DNA from: Micromonospora echinospora
Lineage (GTDB): Bacteria; Actinomycetota; Actinomycetes; Mycobacteriales; Micromonosporaceae
Length of the DNA stretch: 64,000 nt
Reading direction: 5' to 3'
Assembly: GCF_900091495.1 (NCBI RefSeq)
Contig: NZ_LT607413.1
Location: forward strand, 3,224,001 to 3,288,000
Shown one piece after another: positions 43,978 through 53,263 of the stretch (its first letter is position 1; every line of letters starts with the position of its first letter). The position numbers were made by a program, and so were the translations under genes. The notes under the pieces are model-generated. The model saw nothing but the letters and a program-made list of their open reading frames with translations. It was not told where the DNA came from and did not search any database.

Positions 43978-46900
43978 ATGCAGACGTACCGGTTGGTGCG
44001 CCGGTCCGAGGGGCTGACCTGGGGTGACGGTGCGACCACGCAGCCGGCCCGGTGGCGGGGGGACGCCCGGCAGGCGGAGGTGGTCGCCCACACCGACGGG
44101 CCGATGCTGGTGCTCGGCGGGCCCGGCACCGGCAAGACGGGCACCCTGGTCGAGGCGGTCGCCGCGCGGGTCGCCGAGGGCGTCGACCCGGAGCGGGTGC
44201 TGGTGCTCACCTTCGGGCGGCGGGCCGCCACCACGCTGCGCCACCGCATCGAAGCCCAGGTCGCCGTCGGCAACCGCGTGGTCCGCGAGCCGTTGGTGCG
44301 GACCTTCCCGGCGTACGCCTTCGGCCTGCTGCGCCGGGCCGCCGCCGTGCGTGGCGAGCCGTCGCCCCGGCTGCTCACCGGCCCCGAGCAGGATCTGATC
44401 ATCCGGGAGCTGCTGGACGTGGTGGGGGAGAGCCCCGAGGACGACCCGGTCGGCTGGCCGGAGGACCTACGTCCCGCGCTGCGTACCCGGGCGTTCGCCG
44501 GCCAGTTGCGCGACCTGCTGATGCGCGCCGCCGAACGCGGGGTGGGACCGGTCGAGCTGGCCCGGCTGGGCGAGCGGCTGGGCCGCACCGACTGGCCGGC
44601 CGCCGCGCGTTTCCTCCGGGAGTACGTCTCCGTGCTCGCGCTCCGCGACGTCAGCAACCGGGGCTCGGTCGCGTACGACCCGGCCGAACTGGTCCGGGCC
44701 GCCACCGGACTGCTGCTCGACGACCCGGAGCTGCTGGCGGCGGAGCGCCGCCGGCTGGCCCACGTCTACGTCGACGAACTGGCCGACACCGACCCGGCCC
44801 AGCTGGAGCTGCTCGCCGTGGTGGCCGGGGGCGGCAAGTCCCTGGTCGCCTTCGGTGACCCGGACTCCTCCACGTACGCCTTCCGGGGCGCCGACCCGTC
44901 CGGGGTGGCGGCCTTCCCGCACCGGTTCCGGACCGCCTCCGGGGCGCCGGCGGCGCAGGTGGTGCTCACCACCTCGTACCGCGCGGGGCCGGAGCTGCTC
45001 GCCGCGGCGGGCCGGCTGGCCCGGCGGCTGCGCGGCCCGGTCACCCACCGGCGGCTGGCCCCGCTGCCGGACGCGCCGCCGGGCGTGGTCGAGGTCCGCA
45101 CCTTCCGTTCGGCGACCAGCGAGTCGGCCTACCTCGCCCACGCGCTGCGCGCGGCGCACCTGCTCGACGGGGTGCCCTGGTCCCGGATGGCGGTGCTGGT
45201 CCGGTCGACCACCCTCCAGTTGCCCACCCTGCGCCGGGCGCTGCACACCGCCGGGGTGCCGACCGTGGTGCACGGCGAGGACCTGCCCCTGCACCTGCAA
45301 CCGGCGGTCGCCCCGCTGCTGCTCCTGCTCCGCTGTGCCCTCGAACCCGAGCGGCTGGACGAGGAAGCGGCCGTCGCGTTGCTGCACTCCCCGCTCGGCG
45401 GAGCCGATCCGCTGGCCGAGCGGCGGCTGCGCCAGGGACTGCGGGCGCTCGCGCTGGCCACCGGCGACCGCCGACCCTCCGGCGAGCTGGTCGTCGAGGC
45501 GCTGCGCGACCCGGAGGGGCTGGCCGGAGTGGATCGGCGCTGGGCCGAGCCGGCCCAGACGGTGGCCCGGCTGCTCGCCACCGCCCGGGAGACGGCCGCC
45601 CGCCCCGGTGCCACCGTCGAGGACGTGCTCTGGGCGGTGTGGGCCGCCAGCGGCCTGGCCGAACGCTGGTCGGCGGCGATCGGGGGGCGGAGCGCCACCG
45701 GGGAGGGGGAGACCGCCCGGCGCTGGCGGGCCGACGCGGCCGACCGGGACCTGGACGCCGTCCTGGTGCTCTTCGACGCGGCGGCCCGGTTCGTCGACCG
45801 GCTGCCCGGCGCGCGCACCGAGGTCTTCCTCGACCACGTGCTCGGGCAGGACCTCCCCGCCGACACCATCGCCCCGACCGCCGACCGGGGGGACGCCGTC
45901 CGGTTGCTCACCGCCCACGCGGCCAAGGGGCTGGAGTGGGACGTGGTGGCGGTCGCCGGGGTGCAGGAGGGGATCTGGCCGGACCTGCGCCTGCGCGGCA
46001 GCCTGCTCGGCTCCGAGCGACTGGTGGACGTGCTCGCCGGGCGGGGGGACGGCGCGGGCACCGCCGCCGTCCTGGCCGGCCAGACCTCCGCGCTGCTCGA
46101 CGAGGAGCGGCGGCTCTTCTACGTGGCGGTGACCCGGGCCCGGCGTCGGCTGCTGGTCAGCGCGGTCTCCTCCGCCTCGGTGGGGGGCGACGACCACGAG
46201 GAGCAGCCGAGCCGTTTCCTGTACGAACTCGCCGCCGCCGAGCCGCCGAGGGGGGACGGCGGCACGGGACGCGGCCCGGTGCCGTCGCCGGTGGACGGTG
46301 GCGGGCCGGCCGGCGGAGCCCCGGACGATGCGGACCCGGCCGGCGGTGACGCGGTCGGCGACGGCCGGGGCGTCGCGGACGGCGTGGATCCGGCGGCCGG
46401 GGAGCGGGGCGACGGCGGCGCTGCGGAGGCCGGCCGGGGGCGGGCGGGCGAACTGCCGGTCGGGCGGCCACCCCGGGCGCTGACCCTGCCCGCGCTGGTC
46501 GCGGAGCTGCGTACCGCGGTGGCCGACCCGGCGGCACCGGTGACCCGGCGGCGGGCCGCGGCGGCCGAACTGGCCCGGCTCGCCGCCGCCGGGGTGCCCG
46601 GCGCGCACCCGGACGACTGGTGGGGGCTGCGCGGACTCTCCGACGACCGGCCGCTGGTCGACGACGGCGAGCCGGTGCGGGTCACCCCGTCGGGCATGGA
46701 GAGCGCGTTGCGGTGCAGCCTGCGCTGGCTGCTGGAACGGCACGGCGGCAGCGCGCCGCCGAGCACCGCGCAGAGCGTGGGCAACCTGGTGCACGCCGCC
46801 GCGATGCTCGCCGAGAACGCCAGCGTCGACCGGTCCACGCTGCTGGAGTACGTCACCGCGCGGTTCGACGCGATCGAGCTGGCCGCCCGCTGGATGGCCG

Positions 46901-47466
46901 GTCCCGAGCAGGCCCGCGCCGAGGCCATGGTGGACAAGCTGCTCCGCTGGCTGGCCGTGAACCCGCGCCGGCTGCTCGCCATCGAGCACGAGTTCGCCGT
47001 CCGGCTGGACGACCCGAACCGTCCGGTCGACCTGGTGGGCCGGGTGGACCGGCTGGAGATCGACGCGGACGGCCGGCTGGTGGTGGTCGACCTGAAGACC
47101 GGCCGGTCCACCACGGTCGGCGCGGAGCTGGCCGGACACCCGCAGCTCGGGGCGTACCAGGCGGCGGTCGAGGCGGGGGCGTTCGCCGAGTACGGCGAGT
47201 CCTCCGGCGGCGCGGCCCTGGTGCAGCTCGGCACCGGGTCGAAGGAGGCGAGGGAACAGGGACAGGCCCCGGCCGACCAGGGACCGGAGGCCGGCTGGGC
47301 GACCGCGCTGGTCCGGCGGACCGCCGATACGATGGCCGCCGCCACCTTCGCCGCCGTCGCCAACTCGAAGTGCCGGGTCTGCCCGGTCCGCACGAGCTGC
47401 CCGGTCTCCGGCAAGGGGCGCCAGGTCGTCGAACCGCCGACCACCCGTCCCCCGGAGAAGTCGTAA
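43978..47466 (+). CDS. adnA: AdnA-type UvrD-like helicase-nuclease with iron-sulfur site (1162 aa)
   Basis: One half of the AdnAB heterodimer that resects double-strand breaks in actinobacteria. N-terminal SF1A motor: Walker A GGPGTGKT (47-54); the motif II region reads VYVDELADTD (about 263) instead of DEYQDT. A low-complexity Gly/Asp/Pro linker (about 765-835) leads to the RecB-like nuclease, with VVDLKTG (about 1037-1043). Cysteines at about 912 and in KCRVCPVRTSC (about 1131-1141) fit the four-Cys iron-sulfur arrangement of AddB/AdnA-type nucleases. ATG 43978; no clear ribosome binding site. The adnB gene follows after 80 bases that contain a dispersed repeat. Confidence 0.9.
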   Translation: MQTYRLVRRSEGLTWGDGATTQPARWRGDARQAEVVAHTDGPMLVLGGPGTGKTGTLVEAVAARVAEGVDPERVLVLTFGRRAATTLRHRIEAQVAVGNRVVREPLVRTFPAYAFGLLRRAAAVRGEPSPRLLTGPEQDLIIRELLDVVGESPEDDPVGWPEDLRPALRTRAFAGQLRDLLMRAAERGVGPVELARLGERLGRTDWPAAARFLREYVSVLALRDVSNRGSVAYDPAELVRAATGLLLDDPELLAAERRRLAHVYVDELADTDPAQLELLAVVAGGGKSLVAFGDPDSSTYAFRGADPSGVAAFPHRFRTASGAPAAQVVLTTSYRAGPELLAAAGRLARRLRGPVTHRRLAPLPDAPPGVVEVRTFRSATSESAYLAHALRAAHLLDGVPWSRMAVLVRSTTLQLPTLRRALHTAGVPTVVHGEDLPLHLQPAVAPLLLLLRCALEPERLDEEAAVALLHSPLGGADPLAERRLRQGLRALALATGDRRPSGELVVEALRDPEGLAGVDRRWAEPAQTVARLLATARETAARPGATVEDVLWAVWAASGLAERWSAAIGGRSATGEGETARRWRADAADRDLDAVLVLFDAAARFVDRLPGARTEVFLDHVLGQDLPADTIAPTADRGDAVRLLTAHAAKGLEWDVVAVAGVQEGIWPDLRLRGSLLGSERLVDVLAGRGDGAGTAAVLAGQTSALLDEERRLFYVAVTRARRRLLVSAVSSASVGGDDHEEQPSRFLYELAAAEPPRGDGGTGRGPVPSPVDGGGPAGGAPDDADPAGGDAVGDGRGVADGVDPAAGERGDGGAAEAGRGRAGELPVGRPPRALTLPALVAELRTAVADPAAPVTRRRAAAAELARLAAAGVPGAHPDDWWGLRGLSDDRPLVDDGEPVRVTPSGMESALRCSLRWLLERHGGSAPPSTAQSVGNLVHAAAMLAENASVDRSTLLEYVTARFDAIELAARWMAGPEQARAEAMVDKLLRWLAVNPRRLLAIEHEFAVRLDDPNRPVDLVGRVDRLEIDADGRLVVVDLKTGRSTTVGAELAGHPQLGAYQAAVEAGAFAEYGESSGGAALVQLGTGSKEAREQGQAPADQGPEAGWATALVRRTADTMAAATFAAVANSKCRVCPVRTSCPVSGKGRQVVEPPTTRPPEKS

Positions 47467-47490
47467 CCCAGCCCGTCCCCCGGAGTTGTA

Positions 47491-47535
47491 GCGTGAGCGC
47501 GAGGAGTGAGCTTGCGAGCCCCGCAGTCGCGAACT
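47491..47535 (+). repeat. Dispersed intergenic element, copy 2 (adnA-adnB gap)
   Basis: Shares TGAGCGCGAGGA and CCCGCAGTCGCGAAC with 8189-8240 but lacks the central GAGCGAGCGCAGC expansion. It starts 25 bases after the adnA stop and ends 11 bases before the adnB GTG, with GAGG in between. Confidence 0.8.
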
Positions 47536-47546
47536 GAGGCAGCCCC

Positions 47547-50500
47547 GTGACTCAGCCCGCGCTCTTCGGCACCAGCCCCGCGCCGTCGCCGCGTGCGGCC
47601 GACGCCGGTCCCCGGTACACCCCGGTGGAGCTGGCCCGGCTGCTGCGCCTGCCGGCGCCCACCCGCGAACAGGCGGCGATCATCGCCGCGCCGGTGGAGC
47701 CGCTGCTGGTGGTGGCCGGCGCGGGCTCCGGCAAGACCGAGACCATGGCGTCCCGGGTGGTCTGGCTGGTCGCCAACTCGCACGTCCGGCCGGAGCAGAT
47801 CCTCGGGCTCACCTTCACCCGTAAGGCCGCCGGCGAGCTGGCCCACCGGGTACGTACCCGGCTCGACCAGCTGATCCGCCGGCTCGGACGGCCGGGACGC
47901 GACCCCCTCGACGACCCGCTGGCCGGGGAGCCGACGGTGGCGACCTACCACTCGTACGCGGCCCGGATCGTCGTCGAGCACGGGCTGCGCTCCGGCTATG
48001 AACCGTCCACCCGGCTGCTCACCGAGGCGTCCCGCTGGCAGATGGTGGACCTGCTGGTGCGCAACCACGACGGGGACCTCTCCGAACTCCAACGGACGCC
48101 GAGCACGGTCACCGACGCGGTGCTGGCGCTCGCCGCCGAGCTGGACGAGCACCTGGTCGAGCCGGACGACCTGGCCGCCTGGACCGGGCGGTTCTTCGCC
48201 GACGTCCAGTCCCGCCCCGGCAAGGTCTACGCCGACGTCCGTAAGGCGCTCGGCGTCCAGCAGCACCGGCTGCGGCTGCTGCCGCTGGTGCGGGCGTACG
48301 CCGGACGCAAGGCGGACTTCGAGGCGATGGACTTCGCCGACCAGCTGGCCCGGGCCGCCCGGGTGGCCCGCGACCACCCGGAGGTCGGCCGGGTCGAACG
48401 GAACCGGTTCCGGGTGGTGCTCCTCGACGAGTACCAGGACACCAGCCACGCGCAGGTGGTGCTGCTGCACTCGCTTTTCGGCGGCGGACACCCGGTCACC
48501 GCGGTCGGCGACCCGTGCCAGTCCATCTACGGCTGGCGCGGGGCGAGCGCCGGCACCCTGGAGCGGTTCCCGGCCGGGTTCATCCGCGCCGACGGGGAAC
48601 CGGCGCGCGTGCTCGGGCTGACCACCAGCTGGCGGAACCGTCCCGAGATCCTCGGGGTGGCCAACGCGTTCGCCACCCCGCTGCGGGCCGCCGGGGCGCG
48701 GGTGCCCGAGCTGCGCGCCGCGTTGACCGTCGCCGACCCGATCCCGCACCGCACCCCCCGGGGCGCGGCCGGCGGCACCGTCCACTGCGCGCTGCTGCCC
48801 ACGTACGCCGAGGAGGCCGGGTGGATCGCGGACAGCGTCCTCGCCGCCTGGCGCGGGGCGGCCCGGATGCCGGGTGCGCTGCCCGAGCACATCCCGGTGC
48901 CGCAGCGTCCCACCACCGCGGTGCTGGTCCGGGTGCGCAGCCAGATCCCGGCCATCGAGTCGGCGCTGCGTGACCGGGGACTGCCGGTCGAGGTGGTCGG
49001 CCTGGGCGGGCTGCTGGACACCCCGGAGGTCCGGGACGTGGTCTGCACGCTGCGGGTGCTCGCCGATCCGACCGACGGGGCGGCGCTGCTCCGGCTGCTC
49101 ACCGGTGCCCGCTGGCGGATCGGCCCCCGGGACCTGGTGGCCCTGCACCGGCGGGCCCGGCAGATCGCCGCCGCCCGGCGGGAACTGGCCGGCGGGGCGT
49201 CCGTCCCGGACGGGGTGGACGTGCTCGACGAGGCGACCCTGGTCGAGGCGCTGGCCGACCTCGGCCCGGCGCAGGCGTACTCGGCGGAGGGGTACGCGCG
49301 GCTGAAGGCGTACGCCCAGGAGCTTGCCCTGCTCCGTTACCGGTTGGACCAGTCCCTGCCGGAGCTGGTCGCGGACGTGGAGCGGACCACCGGCCTGGAC
49401 GTGGAGGTCGCCGTGCGGGCCGGTCGGGACGGCGCCGGCGACGCCGGCCTGGCTCGGGGCCACCTGGACGCGCTCGGTGACGTGGCCGCCCGGTTCAGCG
49501 GGGAGACGCCGGGGGCGACCCTCGCCGGGTTCCTGGCCTACCTCGCCGCCGCCGAGGACGAGGAGCGTGGGCTCACCCCGGGTGAGGTCGAGGTGGTGGA
49601 GGGGGCGGTGCAGGTGCTCACCGCGCACGCCGCCAAGGGGCTGGAGTGGGACGTGGTGGCGGTGGCCGGGCTGACCCGGGGCGCGTGGCCGGGGCAGGTG
49701 CGCAACTCCGACCACTACCTGGGCGGGCTGGGCGTGCTGCCGTTCCCGCTGCGCGGGGACGCCGACGGCCTGCCCGACCTGGCCCTGGACGAGGCGGCCG
49801 ACCAGCGCGCGGTGGCCCGGGCGCTGGCCGACTTCACCGACGCCTGGCGGGCGCACGACGAACGGGAGGAGCGGCGGCTGGCGTACGTGGCGGTGACGCG
49901 GCCGCGTCGGCTGCTGCTCTGCTCCGGCTACTGGTGGGGGGAGGGGACGAAGCGTCCCCGGGGCCCCTCGGTCTTCCTGCGTGAGGTGCACGATGCCTGC
50001 CTGGACGCCGGGGACGGGCACGTGGTCGACGTGTGGGCGCCCGAGCCGGCCGGGGACGCGGTGAACCCCACCACCGAGGTGGTGCTGCGCGCCGAGTGGC
50101 CGGCCGACCCGCTGGGGGCCCGCCGTCCGGTGCTCGCCGAGGCGGCGGCCCTGGTCCGGGGCTTCCTGGCCGGCGACGATCCGGCGGGCGGGGCACCTCG
50201 CGGGGCGGGAGAGCCGCCGGCGGACGGCACACCTCGCCGGGCGGAGGCGGAGCCGGCGGACCGGTCCGCCCCGGCCGAGGACCCGGAGGCGGCCCGCTGG
50301 CGCCGGGAGGCCGACCTGCTGCTGGCCGAGCGGGCCGAGGCGCTGCGCGCGGCCGGGGCGGTCGAGGTGACCCTGCCGGAGCACCTGTCGGTCTCCCAGC
50401 TCGTCGCGTTGCGCCGCGACCCGGAGGCGCTGGCCCGTACGCTGCGCCGTCCGCTGCCCACCCCACCCAGCCCGTACGCCCGCCGGGGCACCGCCTTCCA

Positions 50501-50993
50501 CACCTGGCTGGAGCAGCGGCTCGGGATCGACCGGCTGCTCGACGTCGACGAGCTGCCCGGCGCGGCGGACGCCGACGCCGCCCCGGACGCCGAGCTGCTC
50601 GCCCTCCAGGAGCGTTTCCTGGCCAGCGAGTGGGCCGACCGGGTGCCGCTGGAGGTGGAGGTGCCCTTCGCCACGGTCATCGGCGGGGTGGTGGTCCGGG
50701 GCCGGATGGACGCGGTCTTCACCCGCCCCGGCGGCCGGTACGACGTGGTCGACTGGAAGACCGGACGGCAACCGGCCGGGGTGGAGGCCGACGCGGCGGC
50801 GGTGCAGCTGGCGGTCTACCGGCTGGCCTGGGCGGAGCTGGCCGGGGTGCCGGTGGAGCAGGTGGGCGCGGCGTTCCACTACGTCCGCGACGGGGTGACC
50901 GTCCGCCCGACGGATCTGCTGGATGTGGCGGGGCTTACCGCGCTGGTGGCAGGATTACCGGAGGAACCTGGTGCCGTCGAGCCGGATCCGTGA
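47547..50993 (+). CDS. adnB: AdnB-type UvrD-like helicase-nuclease (1148 aa)
   Basis: Partner of AdnA and probably the main motor. Walker A AGAGSGKT (57-64), motif Ia LTFTRKAAGELAHR, intact motif II LLDEYQDTSHAQ (about 292), motif III TAVGDPCQSIYGWRGA, motif V VQVLTAHAAKGLEWDVVAV and motif VI LAYVAVTRPRRLLL. The C-terminal RecB-like nuclease has GTAFHTWLEQRLG, VRGRMDAVF and VVDWKTGRQ (about 1066-1074); no cysteine cluster, unlike AdnA. The Pro/Ala-rich linker near residues 870-915 varies by lineage. GTG 47547 with GAGG upstream. End-processing feeds homologous recombination or single-strand annealing. Confidence 0.93.
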   Translation: MTQPALFGTSPAPSPRAADAGPRYTPVELARLLRLPAPTREQAAIIAAPVEPLLVVAGAGSGKTETMASRVVWLVANSHVRPEQILGLTFTRKAAGELAHRVRTRLDQLIRRLGRPGRDPLDDPLAGEPTVATYHSYAARIVVEHGLRSGYEPSTRLLTEASRWQMVDLLVRNHDGDLSELQRTPSTVTDAVLALAAELDEHLVEPDDLAAWTGRFFADVQSRPGKVYADVRKALGVQQHRLRLLPLVRAYAGRKADFEAMDFADQLARAARVARDHPEVGRVERNRFRVVLLDEYQDTSHAQVVLLHSLFGGGHPVTAVGDPCQSIYGWRGASAGTLERFPAGFIRADGEPARVLGLTTSWRNRPEILGVANAFATPLRAAGARVPELRAALTVADPIPHRTPRGAAGGTVHCALLPTYAEEAGWIADSVLAAWRGAARMPGALPEHIPVPQRPTTAVLVRVRSQIPAIESALRDRGLPVEVVGLGGLLDTPEVRDVVCTLRVLADPTDGAALLRLLTGARWRIGPRDLVALHRRARQIAAARRELAGGASVPDGVDVLDEATLVEALADLGPAQAYSAEGYARLKAYAQELALLRYRLDQSLPELVADVERTTGLDVEVAVRAGRDGAGDAGLARGHLDALGDVAARFSGETPGATLAGFLAYLAAAEDEERGLTPGEVEVVEGAVQVLTAHAAKGLEWDVVAVAGLTRGAWPGQVRNSDHYLGGLGVLPFPLRGDADGLPDLALDEAADQRAVARALADFTDAWRAHDEREERRLAYVAVTRPRRLLLCSGYWWGEGTKRPRGPSVFLREVHDACLDAGDGHVVDVWAPEPAGDAVNPTTEVVLRAEWPADPLGARRPVLAEAAALVRGFLAGDDPAGGAPRGAGEPPADGTPRRAEAEPADRSAPAEDPEAARWRREADLLLAERAEALRAAGAVEVTLPEHLSVSQLVALRRDPEALARTLRRPLPTPPSPYARRGTAFHTWLEQRLGIDRLLDVDELPGAADADAAPDAELLALQERFLASEWADRVPLEVEVPFATVIGGVVVRGRMDAVFTRPGGRYDVVDWKTGRQPAGVEADAAAVQLAVYRLAWAELAGVPVEQVGAAFHYVRDGVTVRPTDLLDVAGLTALVAGLPEEPGAVEPDP

Positions 50994-51191
50994 TAGCTTG
51001 GGTTCGTTGCAGTTTTGGTTACCAGAGACTCTGTGTGCGCCTGGTGAATTGTGGCCCCAGGCGCTCTTTGTTGTGTCCGGAGTTCTCCGGGCGGGGCGAC
51101 CAGCAGCGACAGGCGAGCCGTGCAAGCGGTGCGCCACTCATCGAGTCCGCAACAGGTGCGGGCACGACGTTCCGTCAAGGAGACGAAACAC
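50994..51191 (+). promoter_or_regulatory. Long leader ahead of the cold-shock gene
   Basis: About 200 bases, less GC-rich than its surroundings near 51000-51075. A hairpin GCGCCTGG (51037-51044) / CCAGGCGC (51057-51064) is followed by TCTTTGTTGTG and could terminate adnB transcripts or act within the cold-shock leader. AAGGAG (51177-51182) is the ribosome binding site. I could not place the promoter with confidence. Confidence 0.5.
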
Positions 51192-51395
51192 ATGGCAATT
51201 GGTACCGTCAAGTGGTTCAACGCTGACAAGGGCTTCGGCTTCATCACCCCGGATGGCGGGGGCCCCGACGTCTTCGCCCACTTCTCGGCGATCCAGTCCT
51301 CCGGCTACCGGAGCCTGGACGAGAACCAGCGGGTCGAGTTCGAGGTGACCCAGGGCCAGAAGGGCCCGCAGGCCGAGAACATCCGTCCGCTCTGA
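51192..51395 (+). CDS. Cold-shock domain protein (67 aa)
   Basis: RNA/ssDNA-binding chaperone. The single OB-fold shows RNP1 (KGFGFI) and RNP2 (VFAHF), with [20 protein letters not shown] at the start and [18 protein letters not shown] at the end; 67 residues is the standard length. AAGGAG lies nine bases before the ATG. A 14-bp hairpin (51443-51481) follows, then a DEAD-box helicase gene on the same strand, a pairing seen in cold-adaptation loci where both proteins remodel RNA. Confidence 0.96.
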   Translation: MAIGTVKWFNADKGFGFITPDGGGPDVFAHFSAIQSSGYRSLDENQRVEFEVTQGQKGPQAENIRPL

Positions 51396-51442
51396 TCCGC
51401 CAGGATCCCAGCGACACCCACCGCGCCCTCCGGGTGTGGTGA

Positions 51443-51481
51443 CGCGGCCGGTCCGCAGCGAATCCGCGCGGACCGGCCGCG
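51443..51481 (+). terminator. 14-bp hairpin between csp and the DEAD-box gene
   Basis: CGCGGCCGGTCCGC (51443-51456) pairs perfectly with 51468-51481 around an 11-base loop. It would end csp transcripts or limit read-through into the helicase gene. Confidence 0.7.
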
Positions 51482-51564
51482 TACCCCTTCGGTTCGTGCT
51501 TGTGACCACCGCCGCGCCAGCGCACTGGCCGCAGGCGGTGACAGCGCCGCCCGCCGGCGCCCTC

Positions 51565-51591
51565 CCTCGACACGTGCCGCGTCGAGGAAGG
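51565..51591 (+). promoter_or_regulatory. Leader hairpin overlapping the DEAD-box ribosome binding site
   Basis: CCTCGAC (51565-51571) pairs with GTCGAGG (51581-51587), with two more pairs possible inside. The 3' arm shares GAGG with the Shine-Dalgarno GAGGAAGG (51584-51591), seven bases before the ATG, so folding would hide the ribosome binding site. Confidence 0.5.
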
Positions 51592-51598
51592 CTTCCCC

Positions 51599-52936
51599 AT
51601 GACCACCGTCATTCCGTCGTTCGCCGACATCGGCCTCCGGTCCGAACTGCTCGCCGAACTCTCCGCGCAGGGCATCGACCGGCCGTTCCCGATCCAGGCG
51701 GCCACCCTGCCCGACTCGCTCGCCGGCCGGGACGTGCTCGGCCGGGGGCGTACCGGCTCCGGCAAGACCCTCGCCTTCGGACTGCCGACCCTGCACCGCA
51801 CCGCCGGCCACCGGGCCCGGCCCGGGCGGCCGAAGGCCCTCGTCCTGGTGCCCACCCGGGAGTTGGCCCAGCAGGTGACCACCGCGCTCACGCCGTACGC
51901 GAAGGCCCTCGGGCTGCGCTGCGTGACCGTGGTCGGCGGGCTCTCCCTGCAACGTCAGGCGGACGCCCTGCGGGCCGGGGCCGAGGTGGTCGTGGCCACC
52001 CCGGGCCGGCTGCACGACCTGATCGACCGCGGCGACGTCCGGCTCAACGAGGTACAGGTCACCGTCCTCGACGAGGCCGACCGGATGGCCGACATGGGCT
52101 TCCTGCCGCAGGTCACCAAGCTGCTGGAGCAGGTCGCTCCGGACGGCCAGCGGATGCTGTTCTCGGCCACCCTCGACGGGGGCGTGGACCGGCTGGTCCG
52201 CCGTTTCCTGACCAACCCGGTCTCCCACTCGGTCGATCCCGGCACCGCCACGGTGACCGCGATGACCCACCACGTGCTGCACGTCGACGCGGACGACAAA
52301 CCCGGCACGCTGGCGCAGATCGCGGCCCGTGAGGGCCGCACCATCATGTTCATGGGTACGAAGCACCGCGCCGACCGGCTCGCCCGGCAACTGCTCGCCC
52401 GGGGGGTACGCGCGGCCGCGCTGCACGGGGGCAAGTCGCAGCCGCAGCGCACCCGGATCCTGGAGCAGTTCAAGACCGGGGCGGTCACCGCGCTGATCGC
52501 CACCGACGTGGCCGCCCGGGGCATCCACGTGGACGGGCTCGACCTGGTGGTGAACGTGGACCCGCCGACCGAGGCGAAGGACTACCTGCACCGGGGTGGG
52601 CGTACCGCGCGGGCCGGGGAGTCCGGCACCGTGGTCACCCTGGTCCTGCCGGAGCAGCGCCGCGATGTCGTCAAGTTGATGAGCGTGGCCGGCATCAAGC
52701 CGCATGTGGTCGCGGTGCGCCCCGGCGACGAGGTGCTGGTCCGGGTGACCGGTGCCCGCGAGCCCTCCGGTGTCCCGGTCACCATCCCGGTGCCGGCCGC
52801 CGCCACCCGGGTCGCCACCCCGGCCAGGACCGGCGGCGGCTCGGGCGCGACGGACGCCAAGGCCCCGGCCGGCGGGCGGAGCCCGCACCGCTCCTCGGGG
52901 CGTTCCCGCCGTTCCCGCCGTCCCCGCGCCTCCTGA
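51599..52936 (+). CDS. DEAD-box ATP-dependent RNA helicase (445 aa)
   Basis: RNA unwinding enzyme. Q motif FPIQAATLP, Walker A GRTGSGKT (about 50), PTRELAQQ, TPGRL, DEAD (about 158), SAT, and HRGGRTARAG are all present; the helicase core spans about 1-370. The C-terminal 70 residues are a Ser/Arg/Gly-rich basic tail (RSPHRSSGRSRRSRRPRAS) likely to bind RNA non-specifically. The ATG follows GAGGAAGG. Placement behind a cold-shock gene and the structured leader suggest induction by cold, which is inference. Confidence 0.94.
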   Translation: MTTVIPSFADIGLRSELLAELSAQGIDRPFPIQAATLPDSLAGRDVLGRGRTGSGKTLAFGLPTLHRTAGHRARPGRPKALVLVPTRELAQQVTTALTPYAKALGLRCVTVVGGLSLQRQADALRAGAEVVVATPGRLHDLIDRGDVRLNEVQVTVLDEADRMADMGFLPQVTKLLEQVAPDGQRMLFSATLDGGVDRLVRRFLTNPVSHSVDPGTATVTAMTHHVLHVDADDKPGTLAQIAAREGRTIMFMGTKHRADRLARQLLARGVRAAALHGGKSQPQRTRILEQFKTGAVTALIATDVAARGIHVDGLDLVVNVDPPTEAKDYLHRGGRTARAGESGTVVTLVLPEQRRDVVKLMSVAGIKPHVVAVRPGDEVLVRVTGAREPSGVPVTIPVPAAATRVATPARTGGGSGATDAKAPAGGRSPHRSSGRSRRSRRPRAS

Positions 52937-53263
52937 CCACCTCGGTGCCTCCGAGACCGGTCGGGAGGTCCGGGTCGTCGGGTCCCTGAATCGTGTGCCC
53001 CGGTGGGGATCCGGGCCGGATGGTCTCGGCTCGGTCACTGTCGTCCGTGCCACCGCTGGCGATGTCGGATGCGGACGGTAGTTTCGTCCCTGTCGGCCGT
53101 CGAACTCCGTCGCTGAGTCGGGGATCAGCAAGGGGAGCGTCGGGTGGCCGACAGCACCGATCGGCCGGGGGGCTGATGGTGAGGCCGGGGGAGCGGGTCG
53201 GTGGGGACCGACCCGCGTCGGATTCGGGCTGATGGGGATCGGCCCGTATCAGGAGGAGTGACG
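52937..53263 (+). other. 327-base intergenic region
   Basis: No gene is supported. Holds the leader of the small membrane protein and a perfect 10-bp hairpin GCGGGTCGGT (53193-53202), loop GGGG, 53207-53216, roughly 50 bases before the small gene. It is not followed by a T tract. AGGAGGAG at 53251-53258 is the ribosome binding site of the next gene. Confidence 0.5.

Noticed and set aside
46119..50879. A 1586-codon open frame on the minus strand across adnA and adnB
   Set aside because: Antisense to two well-supported helicase-nuclease genes; Arg/Gly/Pro/Ala-rich with no recognisable motif. The same applies to 13332-17291 opposite the first subtilase.
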